From: Ramlibacter sp.
GTDB lineage: Bacteria; Pseudomonadota; Gammaproteobacteria; Burkholderiales; Burkholderiaceae_C
Assembly: GCA_025351615.1 (NCBI GenBank)
Contig: JANXVP010000127.1
Span: 1 to 23,750, forward strand
Reading direction: 5' to 3'
Length of the DNA stretch: 23,750 nucleotides
The notes under the pieces were generated by a model. The model saw only the letters and a program-made list of their open reading frames with translations, did no database searches and had not been told where the DNA came from. Both the position numbers and the translations under genes were made by a program. Below, one piece after another: positions 14,490 through 21,072 of the stretch; positions within the stretch are counted from its first letter, which is position 1, and each line of letters opens with the position of its first letter.

Positions 14490-17071
14490 CCGCCGATTCC
14501 TTGTCAGCGCTGGGCCCTGCATCCGGCGACGCGACTGCGCTTGCCGGCCTGACGGGGGAGCAGGCGGCGCGTGCGCTGGCGCAGGACGGCCCCAACGCCT
14601 TGCCGGGCAGCGAACCCCGCTCGATGCTGCGCATCGGGCTTGATGTCGTGCGCGAGCCGATGTTCCTGATGCTGCTGGCCGCGGGAACGATTTACTTGGT
14701 CGTCGGCGACGCAGCCGAGGCTGCCTTCCTGCTCGGGTCGGTGTTCGCCGTGGTCGGACTGGCGCTGGCCCAGGAGCGAAAGACGCAGCGCGCTCTGGAA
14801 GCATTGCGTGACTTGTCCGCGCCTCGGGCGCTGGTCATTCGCGACGGCTCCGAGCTGCGCATCGCCAGCCGCGAGGTGGTCTGCGGCGACCTGCTGGTGC
14901 TGCACGAAGGTGATCGGATCGCGGCCGACGCTGTGCTGGTGCGGGGGCAGCTACGGACCGATGAGTCCCTGCTCACCGGCGAGGCCGCCACGCAGGACAA
15001 GCTGACCAGCGACCCAGCTCTGCCGATGGTCGAGCCGGGCGGCGCGGAGGCCACGCCTTTCCTGTTCGCGGGCACGGTGGTGACCGGCGGCGTCGGTGTG
15101 GCTTGTGTGCGCGCCACCGGTGCGGGCTCGGCGATCGGGCGCATTGGCGTGGCGCTGACGCAGACGGTCGAGGCCACATCGGAGCTGCAGCGCAGTTCCC
15201 GCCGCATCGTGCGGATACTGGCCACAACAGGTCTGGCGCTGGCAGCCGCGTTGGTGTTGCTCAGCTGGCTGTGGGATGGGCGCAGCCTGCTCGACAGCCT
15301 GCTGCTGGGGATCGCCCTGGCGATGGCAATCCTGCCGGAGGAGATCCCGGTCGTGCTCACGGTGTTCCTGGCGCTGGGCGCCTGGCGGCTGTCGCACCAG
15401 AAGGTGCTGACCCGCCGCGTGACCGCGGTCGAGGCGCTGGGCGGGATCACCGTGCTTGCGGTCGACAAGACCGGCACACTCACACTCAACCGCATGGAAC
15501 TGGCGCAGCTGTGGGTGCCGAACCAGAGCTTCCATGACGCGGTGGGCCATGTGCTTTCCGAGGATTTCCACGAGCTTGCCGAGTTCGCGCTGCTGGCAAC
15601 GCCAATGGATCCGTTCGACCCGATGGAAAAGGCCATCCGCGACTTCGGCCTGCGCCACCTCAAAGACACGGAACACGTCCATGCCGGCTGGCAACCGGAG
15701 CAGCAGTATCCGCTCACGCCGCAGATTCTGGCGATGACTCGTGTCTTTGAACTCGACCGTCCCGGGCGCCATTTGCTGGCTACCAAGGGCGCGCCGGAAG
15801 CGGTGGCCGACCTGTGCCATCTGGATGCCGCCGCACTCGACTCCATCCGCGCGCAAGTGCTTGAGATGGCCGGGCGCGGGTTGCGTGTGCTGGGCGTCGC
15901 CACGGGCCGCTGGGACGGCGCGACCTGGCCGCAGAGCCAGCATGACTTCAACTTCCGCTTTCTCGGGCTGCTCGGACTGCTGGACCCACCGCGGCCAGAG
16001 GCGGCCGACGCGGTGGCGGCCTGCGGGCGGGCCGGCATCCGCGTGATCATGATGACCGGCGACCATCCGGCAACGGCGCAGGCGATCGCCCGGCAGGTCG
16101 GGTTGCCCGCCACGGCGCAGGTGCTCACCGGCGCCGAGATCGAAGCGCTGGACGATGCGGCCTTGCGCCAGCGCCTGGCCGGCGTCGCTATTTGCGCGCG
16201 GCTGGCGCCGGTGCAGAAGCTGCGGCTGGTGCGGGCGCTGCAGGCCGCCGCAGAGGTGGTCGGCATGACCGGCGACGGAGTCAACGATGCGCCGGCACTG
16301 AAGGCCGCCGACATCGGCATCGCGATGGGTGAGCGCGGCACCGACGTCGCGCGGGAAGCGGCGGCCATTGTGCTGCTCGATGACAGCTTCGCCAGCATCA
16401 CGGCGGCGATTCGCCAGGGGCGCCGGATCGACGACAACATCCGCGACGCGATCCGCTTCGTCTTCGCGGTCCACGTCCCGGTCATCGCGCTGGCGCTGGT
16501 TCCGGTCTTGATGCACTGGCCTGCGCTGCTGCTGCCGGCGCAGATCGTGCTGCTGGAATTGGTCATCGACCCCGCCTGTTCGGTCCTGTTCGAGGCGGAG
16601 CCCGCCGCCGCCGACCTGATGGAACGGCCGCCTCGGCCGGCCGCTTCGTCGCCGTTCGCGCTGCCCAACCTCGCCTACGGCGTGCTGCAGGGCCTGGGGC
16701 TCGCGACCACTCTGATCCTGGGCGCCGCTCTCATGGTGCAGGGCGACTGGCCAGCGCAGGCGGTGCGAACAACTGTGTTCCTGGCTTTGGTGGCGGGGGT
16801 CTTCCAGCTGGTGCTGGCGCATCGCAGTGCGCGGCGGGTATCGCAGACAACCAGCAACCCGTGGCTGCTGCGCCTTCTGCTGGTGGTGGTGGCGGTGTTG
16901 GCCTTGGTGTTGGGACTGCCCTGGCTGCGCGACATCATGGGGTTTGCTTCACCGTCGCTTCTCACGCTGGCTTCGGCGGTCGCCATGGTGGCCGCAGCGG
17001 CGCTCTGGAACTGGGTGCTGCGCCGGATTGCATCAGCCTTGCGCCGGCGATCGCACGCAGGAAGGTTCTGA
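14486..17071 (+). CDS. P-type cation-transporting ATPase
   Basis: Inner-membrane cation pump that forms an aspartyl-phosphate. From the TTG at 14486 (overlapping the uspA stop as TTGA) it has 861 residues. The phosphorylated Asp is D327 in DKTGTLTLN; the actuator loop reads TGEA (T164) rather than TGES; the M4 ion-site motif is PEEIPVVLT (P284); the nucleotide-domain KGAPE is at 434; the hinge motif GMTGDGVNDAP has D597 and D601. There is no N-terminal metal-binding CxxC domain or CPC motif, so it is not a copper/zinc type; it belongs with calcium-like/P2 cation pumps, ion unknown. Its C-terminal part has further membrane helices (LLELVIDPACSVLFE). The start is uncertain because no ribosome-binding site is visible. 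It should be co-regulated with uspA. Confidence 0.9.
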   Translation: MTADSLSALGPASGDATALAGLTGEQAARALAQDGPNALPGSEPRSMLRIGLDVVREPMFLMLLAAGTIYLVVGDAAEAAFLLGSVFAVVGLALAQERKTQRALEALRDLSAPRALVIRDGSELRIASREVVCGDLLVLHEGDRIAADAVLVRGQLRTDESLLTGEAATQDKLTSDPALPMVEPGGAEATPFLFAGTVVTGGVGVACVRATGAGSAIGRIGVALTQTVEATSELQRSSRRIVRILATTGLALAAALVLLSWLWDGRSLLDSLLLGIALAMAILPEEIPVVLTVFLALGAWRLSHQKVLTRRVTAVEALGGITVLAVDKTGTLTLNRMELAQLWVPNQSFHDAVGHVLSEDFHELAEFALLATPMDPFDPMEKAIRDFGLRHLKDTEHVHAGWQPEQQYPLTPQILAMTRVFELDRPGRHLLATKGAPEAVADLCHLDAAALDSIRAQVLEMAGRGLRVLGVATGRWDGATWPQSQHDFNFRFLGLLGLLDPPRPEAADAVAACGRAGIRVIMMTGDHPATAQAIARQVGLPATAQVLTGAEIEALDDAALRQRLAGVAICARLAPVQKLRLVRALQAAAEVVGMTGDGVNDAPALKAADIGIAMGERGTDVAREAAAIVLLDDSFASITAAIRQGRRIDDNIRDAIRFVFAVHVPVIALALVPVLMHWPALLLPAQIVLLELVIDPACSVLFEAEPAAADLMERPPRPAASSPFALPNLAYGVLQGLGLATTLILGAALMVQGDWPAQAVRTTVFLALVAGVFQLVLAHRSARRVSQTTSNPWLLRLLLVVVAVLALVLGLPWLRDIMGFASPSLLTLASAVAMVAAAALWNWVLRRIASALRRRSHAGRF

Positions 17072-17114
17072 AGACGCTTCCTGGTGACACTCGGCGCCGC
17101 TGAAGCTCAACCCG

Positions 17115-17131
17115 CAGGCCCCTGAGGCCTG
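17115..17131 (+). terminator. 6-bp hairpin after the P-type ATPase gene
   Basis: Arms CAGGCC and GGCCTG flank a 5-base loop (CCTGA). There is no T-run. It ends 10 bp before the FNR-type box of the CBS gene, mirroring the hairpin found before the uspA box. Confidence 0.35.
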
Positions 17132-17141
17132 AGATCCAAGC

Positions 17142-17182
17142 TTGATCTGGGTCAAGCATCACCGGGACGCGGCGACTAGAGT
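17142..17182 (+). promoter_or_regulatory. FNR/ANR-type box with -10 hexamer upstream of the CBS gene
   Basis: TTGATCTGGGTCAA at 17142-17155 matches TTGAT-N4-ATCAA in 9 of 10 positions, the best box in the window. A -10-like TAGAGT is at 17177-17182. Predicted transcription start is near 17190, which leaves a leader of about 77 bases before the CBS-gene ATG. Confidence 0.78.
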
Positions 17183-17204
17183 GGAGCCAGTCACCGCCGC
17201 CCCC

Positions 17205-17270
17205 ATGCAGTTGGATTTCGGCGCATCCGCAACAAGCGGTATCCTGTTTTTCCCATCGGACCCTCCATGA
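17205..17270 (+). CDS. Possible 21-codon leader ORF overlapping the CBS-gene start
   Basis: An ATG at 17205 opens a 21-codon frame (ends LFFPSDPP) whose TGA overlaps the CBS-gene ATG as ATGA. It lies wholly within the predicted leader mRNA. Its own ribosome-binding site is weak: the nearest GGAG ends 18 bases upstream. The CBS gene also has only a weak site (CGGA), so translational coupling is possible. This could equally be chance. Confidence 0.25.
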   Translation: MQLDFGASATSGILFFPSDPP

Positions 17271-17773
17271 AGATCGCCAGTTTCTGCCAACGCGAGTTCG
17301 TCACCATCCATGCGCAGGAGTTGCTGCGCAACGCCGCCGCGTTGATGCGCGAGCAGCATGTCGGCGCCCTTGTGGTGATCGACTCCGCCGAGCCGCCGCG
17401 CGTGCTGGGCGTCGTCACCGACCGTGATCTGGCGATCGAAGTGCTGGCGAGGCACCTGAATGTCGCCACCACACGCATCGGCGAGATTGCCAGCAGTTCG
17501 CTGGTCGCCGTCGCGGCCACCGCCTCGGTCCATGAAGCGGTGAGTGCGATGGAAAAAAGCGGCGTTCGACGCCTGCTCGTCAGCGAGGAGGACGGCAGCG
17601 TGATCGGCTTTGTCTCCGCTGACGACCTGATCGGGGCGATCGCCAGCGAACTGGGCAGCCTCGCCAGCGCCCTGCGAAACGTCATCACCCGGGAGAGCGC
17701 GGAACGCGCGGCGCTGTCCACGCCGCCGACCCGGCCCGTGTTCCTGCCGCATGGTGTGACCGGCACGCGTTGA
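17267..17773 (+). CDS. Two-CBS-domain protein
   Basis: A 168-residue cytoplasmic protein made almost only of a CBS pair (Bateman module), which in other proteins binds AMP, ATP or related adenylates. CBS1 covers about residues 7-62 and contains GVVTDRDLAIEV; CBS2 covers about 71-130 with GVRRLLVSEEDGSVIGFVSADDL, quoted for its domain shape. The last 35 residues are a non-conserved tail. No catalytic domain is attached, so it probably acts as an adenylate sensor or through a partner. Its own FNR-type promoter separates it from the P-type ATPase upstream. The next gene converges on it from the minus strand, 68 bp away, with no clear terminator between. Confidence 0.9.
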   Translation: MKIASFCQREFVTIHAQELLRNAAALMREQHVGALVVIDSAEPPRVLGVVTDRDLAIEVLARHLNVATTRIGEIASSSLVAVAATASVHEAVSAMEKSGVRRLLVSEEDGSVIGFVSADDLIGAIASELGSLASALRNVITRESAERAALSTPPTRPVFLPHGVTGTR

Positions 17774-17841
17774 CCTCGCGGCCGGGCGCGATCGGGGTCA
17801 GCCAGGCGCTGAAGCAGGAAGTAGCCAATGCTCCGGCTCGG

Positions 17842-19320
17842 TCAAGCCGCAGCGACCACGTACCCCAGTTCTTCAGCAGTAAGGGGCTCGGCTCCCTTCT
17901 GCAGGCCCTCCAGGACCGCAACGTCGGCCTCCGAGGCATCGCCGCGCCGGGCCAACAGGCGCTCCTGCAGAACCGCCGGGGGCGCCTCGCAATGCAGGAT
18001 CGAAAACGGCACGGCCAGTTCGCGCGCCAGCATCAGGGCCTGCTTGCGTTCTGCACGGTGCAGAAAGGCCGCGTCCAGGACGACGGGATAGCCTGCGTGC
18101 AGTGCGCCCCGTGCAATTGCGAATAGCTGTCCGTAGGTGCGGTCCGTGGCGCCGGCGCCGTACAGGTCCAGCCCCCTGTCGCTCGAGCTTTCGAGCGTCC
18201 TCAAACCGAACAGGCGCTTGCGCTCCACGTCCGAGCGCAGCCGGATCGCGCCTTCGCGCCGCAGCAATGCCTCTGACGAGAAGGTCTTGCCAGATCCTGG
18301 CAGGCCGTGGGTGATGGACAGCCGCGGCTGAACTACCTGGGTCCAGGCCAGGGCGGTGTCCAGGTAGCGCTTTGCGGAGCCGCCGACTCCGGGTCTGCGC
18401 AGCTGTTCGGCTTGTGCCCGCACCAGGGCACGGTAGACGACGGCGAAGCGCAGACCCGGCAGCGCAGCGTGGTCGCCGCTGATGTCGAGCCACAGGTTCA
18501 GCAGCCGGAAGGCCAGGTCGTTGCGGCCTCGCGCGCTGAAGTCCATCACGGCAAATGCGATCTCGTCGAGGACGTCGATCCAGCGCAACGCCGGGTCGAA
18601 TTCGATGCAGTCGAACGCTTCGACACCGCCATCCAGGCTCACCAGGTTGTCAAGGTGGAGGTCGCCGTGTCCTTCTCGCACTGCGCCGCCTTGCCGGCGC
18701 GCAGTCCAGAGCGGCGCCAGCGCGGCGGCGCTGGTTTCAAGCCACTCACGCAGCAGCGCCTGTTCCGGTTCGGTGGCGATCGCGCCGGTGCCGGCGAGCG
18801 CGGCCAGCGCGACCTGGCGCCGGTGCTCCGGCAGGGCGAAGCCAGTGGCCGCATCGGTCGCCGGCGAGCTCTGCTGGAAGCCGGCGACCAGCCATGCCAG
18901 CCGGTCGACATCTTCGTCCAGCAGCGTTCCAGCCGCCAACTGCTCGCTGAACAGCGCACCGTCAGGGAAGCGCCGCATCCGCACGGCGTACTCCAGCGCC
19001 TCGCCGGGTCCGTCCAGCGCCGGCGCCTTGGGCGTGCCGGTGATGCGCGTCACGCCCAGGTAGAGCGATGGCGCGAGCCGGCGGTTCAGGCGCAATTCCT
19101 CCTCGCAGAAGTGCCGGCGCAATTCGAGCGTGCTGTAGTCGACGAAGGACAGTCGAAGGGGCTTCTTGATTTTCCAGGCCGTGTCGGCTGCGAGCAGCAC
19201 CCAGGAGATGTGGGTTTCGACCAGCTGCGCGTGCAGCGAACGGGCCAGGGCCTCGACCACGGCCCGCGCCAGGGGGATGGAATCTGTTGTTTGCATGGCG
19301 CTATCTTGAAGGTCCACCAT
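17842..19320 (-). CDS. Two-domain protein: APH-like phosphotransferase plus P-loop kinase
   Basis: A 492-residue fusion. The N-terminal half is an aminoglycoside-phosphotransferase-like (protein-kinase-fold) domain, with the catalytic loop HGDLHLDN at residues 218-225 and a metal-site segment FDCIEFDPALRWIDV. The C-terminal half is a separate AAA/zeta-toxin-like kinase domain with Walker A GLPGSGKT (K345). Such COG2187+COG0645 fusions are common but their substrate is not established. Start is either ATG 19320 or ATG 19296 (8 codons later); neither has a strong ribosome-binding site. It lies downstream of the BON gene on the same strand, 69 bp apart with a hairpin between, so it is probably the second gene of that unit. 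No antitoxin partner is visible, so a toxin role is not supported. Confidence 0.86.
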   Translation of the reverse strand: MVDLQDSAMQTTDSIPLARAVVEALARSLHAQLVETHISWVLLAADTAWKIKKPLRLSFVDYSTLELRRHFCEEELRLNRRLAPSLYLGVTRITGTPKAPALDGPGEALEYAVRMRRFPDGALFSEQLAAGTLLDEDVDRLAWLVAGFQQSSPATDAATGFALPEHRRQVALAALAGTGAIATEPEQALLREWLETSAAALAPLWTARRQGGAVREGHGDLHLDNLVSLDGGVEAFDCIEFDPALRWIDVLDEIAFAVMDFSARGRNDLAFRLLNLWLDISGDHAALPGLRFAVVYRALVRAQAEQLRRPGVGGSAKRYLDTALAWTQVVQPRLSITHGLPGSGKTFSSEALLRREGAIRLRSDVERKRLFGLRTLESSSDRGLDLYGAGATDRTYGQLFAIARGALHAGYPVVLDAAFLHRAERKQALMLARELAVPFSILHCEAPPAVLQERLLARRGDASEADVAVLEGLQKGAEPLTAEELGYVVAAA

Positions 19321-19351
19321 GGGATCCAGTTGGGTTGCCTAAAACCGGTGT

Positions 19352-19376
19352 GCCGGGTGCCTGACGGCAGCCCGGC
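19352..19376 (-). terminator. Hairpin between the BON gene and the kinase gene
   Basis: Ten base pairs (GCCGGG+TGCC with GGCA+CCCGGC) with a single bulged base and a 4-base loop. In the minus-strand direction it is followed 6 bases later by TTTT. It could be a partial terminator that lowers expression of the kinase gene, or an mRNA-stabilising stem. Confidence 0.45.
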
Positions 19377-19389
19377 GCCGTTCCGCTTG

Positions 19390-20043
19390 TCAGGCGCCCA
19401 CGCGCAGATGGTCGACCACACGCGACACGCCGCGCGCCGAAAACGCCGTGCCGATGGCAGCGTCGTGCTCGGCCAACGAATGCACCTGGCCGCTGAGCGT
19501 GACGATGGCGCCTTCGACCTCGACGCCGATGTGGTGTGCCTCCCGCTGGGCCTGGCGCGTCAGCGCCGCGGTGATCTGGCCGCCCAGGTTGCGGGCACTG
19601 ACCCGAGGCTTGACGGTGATGTCGTTAGTGAGGCCGCGTACCCCCAGCAGCGGCCGGATGGCCTGCTCGGCGCTCGCGTACTGGTAGCCCCACTCGAGCT
19701 CCCCGCTGAGCGTCACCCAGCCGTTTTCGACTTTGACCTTCACGCAGTCGTCCGGCACCATGGAATGCCAGCGCATCGCCGCGGTCGCGACCTCGGCGAT
19801 CTCGGTGTCACTGCGCTTGTGGCCCGGCGCCAGCTTGACGTCCAGGTCGATGGCGATGGCGCGAACTCCGGCCACGCGCCGCACCGCGCGCTCCGCAGCG
19901 TGTTTTTCGGCAAACGTATTGAGCTGGCCGGTCAGCGTGACTACACCCTCGTGGACGGCGACGCCGATGGCTGCGGCATCGATGGCCGGGTTCCATGCGA
20001 GTTCATCGCTGACGTCGGTTTTGAGTTGCATGTCGGTTTTCAT
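19390..20043 (-). CDS. Triple BON-domain protein
   Basis: A 217-residue protein built from three BON domains, at about residues 5-68, 74-143 and 148-215. Each has the family pattern of a conserved V-x-V-x-x-G-x-V-T-L-x-G strand: HEGVVTLTGQL, ENGWVTLSGEL and EGAIVTLSGQV. BON domains are thought to bind lipid surfaces or large molecules, and proteins with them are often osmotic- or stress-induced. No signal peptide is visible (start MKTDMQLKTD), so it may stay in the cytoplasm, unlike OsmY. The ATG at 20043 has a clear AGGAG six bases upstream. It has its own FNR-type promoter and diverges from the L,D-transpeptidase gene. Confidence 0.92.
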   Translation of the reverse strand: MKTDMQLKTDVSDELAWNPAIDAAAIGVAVHEGVVTLTGQLNTFAEKHAAERAVRRVAGVRAIAIDLDVKLAPGHKRSDTEIAEVATAAMRWHSMVPDDCVKVKVENGWVTLSGELEWGYQYASAEQAIRPLLGVRGLTNDITVKPRVSARNLGGQITAALTRQAQREAHHIGVEVEGAIVTLSGQVHSLAEHDAAIGTAFSARGVSRVVDHLRVGA

Positions 20044-20076
20044 CGTGCGCTCCTGGAAAAAGACGATCCAAACTCA

Positions 20077-20118
20077 ACTTTAGGCGGCGCCTGTCGCGTC
20101 GGTATTGACGTGGCGCAA
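20077..20118 (-). promoter_or_regulatory. FNR/ANR-like box with -10 hexamer upstream of the BON gene
   Basis: On the minus strand the box reads TTGCGCCACGTCAA (20118 down to 20105), 7 of 10 positions of the FNR/ANR consensus, the weakest of the four. A -10-like TAAAGT starts 36 bp further (20082-20077), giving a start near 20070 and a box centre of about -41.5. The constant spacing is the main reason to accept it. Confidence 0.6.
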
Positions 20119-20148
20119 CTCCGGGCAAGCTAGACGGCAGCCATTGGC

Positions 20149-20190
20149 TTGATGTGGCGCAACCCGACGCCGCCGTCACCGCTCCAGAAT
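20149..20190 (+). promoter_or_regulatory. FNR/ANR-like box with -10 hexamer upstream of the L,D-transpeptidase gene
   Basis: TTGATGTGGCGCAA at 20149-20162 fits the FNR/ANR consensus in 8 of 10 positions. CAGAAT at 20185-20190 is the -10 candidate. Predicted start is near 20197, so the ATG at 20189 cannot be the translation start and the ATG at 20222 is used. The box is almost identical (13 of 14 bases) to the plus-strand reading of the BON box 44 bp away. Confidence 0.65.
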
Positions 20191-20221
20191 GGGAATGTTC
20201 AAATCAACAGGAGCCTTGTGC

Positions 20222-21067
20222 ATGACGCTGAGTCGCAGCAGCTTTTTGCGGGCCGCCGCCGCCCTGCTGCTGGTCGGCGTCTTCAGCGTCTCCGGCGCGG
20301 CGCGGGCCAGCGATGGCTTCGCGGACCTCGCGGTCCTGTATGGGGCGCAGGTCGATGCGCGCCTCGCCATGCCGACTGCGGAAACGCGCCGCTATGCCCA
20401 GCTGGCCGAAGAAGCGCTGACGCGGGCCGGGGTCGGACTTGCCCAGCCGCAATATGTGGCCGTGGTCGACCGTGATCCCTGGGTGCAGGCTTTCTTGCTC
20501 TTGTGGCGATCGGCGCCAGGCCAGTACGAGCTGGTGGGCGCGTCGCCCGTCTCCACCGGGCGCCCCGGCAGCTTTGACCACTTTGAAACGCCGCTGGGCG
20601 TGTTCGAACACACCGTTGCCAATCCGGATTACCGGGCCCTGGGCACCCCCAACAGCGGGGGCATCCGCGGTTACGGCATGAAAGGCTTGCGGATTTTCGA
20701 TTTCGGCTGGCAGCGCGCGCCCAAGGGCTGGGGCGACGCTGCGGTGTCGGAAATGCGGCTGCAGATGCACGCGACGGATCCCGACCTGCTGGAGAGGCGG
20801 CTTGGGAGTGCGCAGTCCAAGGGCTGCATCCGGATCCCGGCGACGCTCAACCGGTTCCTGGACCATTTCGGCGTGCTCGATGCGGCTTATCAAGAGGCCA
20901 CGCACGATGGGAGCAAGCTTTGGATGCTGGATCCGCAGCGGCAGCCGGCGGCCGGGGCGGGACGCTATTTGCTGGTCGTGGAGTCGGGGCGCGGCGACCG
21001 GCCCGACTGGAGCCCTGCACCCTTTATTCCCCACCGCCCGCCGGCACCGCCAGCGCCGGGGAGTTGA
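20222..21067 (+). CDS. Exported L,D-transpeptidase (YkuD family)
   Basis: YkuD-fold enzymes make 3-3 peptidoglycan cross-links or attach proteins to peptidoglycan in the periplasm, or act as amidases. From the ATG at 20222 (AGGAG eight bases upstream) it has 281 residues. Residues 1-29 are a signal peptide with hydrophobic core AAAALLLVGVFSVSG, probably cleaved after ARA. The catalytic domain has His183 and Cys202 in QSKGCIRI. The usual SHGC motif reads SKGC here, so the oxyanion-side histidine is missing while Cys and the distant His are kept. The C-terminus is Pro-rich. It is followed 5 bp later by a PHA synthase gene, so both are likely translated from one FNR-type transcript. Confidence 0.86.
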   Translation: MTLSRSSFLRAAAALLLVGVFSVSGAARASDGFADLAVLYGAQVDARLAMPTAETRRYAQLAEEALTRAGVGLAQPQYVAVVDRDPWVQAFLLLWRSAPGQYELVGASPVSTGRPGSFDHFETPLGVFEHTVANPDYRALGTPNSGGIRGYGMKGLRIFDFGWQRAPKGWGDAAVSEMRLQMHATDPDLLERRLGSAQSKGCIRIPATLNRFLDHFGVLDAAYQEATHDGSKLWMLDPQRQPAAGAGRYLLVVESGRGDRPDWSPAPFIPHRPPAPPAPGS

Positions 21068-21072
21068 GCCGA

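Noticed and set aside
14692..16668. 658-residue open frame on the minus strand opposite the P-type ATPase
   Set aside because: It is Ser/Arg/Ala-rich without domain structure and mirrors a gene whose motifs are all intact; long shadows are expected in GC-rich DNA. A second minus-strand frame at 14951-16822 is the same kind of shadow.
17842..19320. Zeta-type toxin / antitoxin module
   Set aside because: Only the P-loop half recalls zeta kinases, it is fused to an APH-like domain, and no antitoxin-like gene is adjacent.
18307..20133. 608-residue plus-strand frame across the kinase and BON genes
   Set aside because: It is antisense to two genes with clear motifs and has no recognisable domain, promoter or ribosome-binding site.
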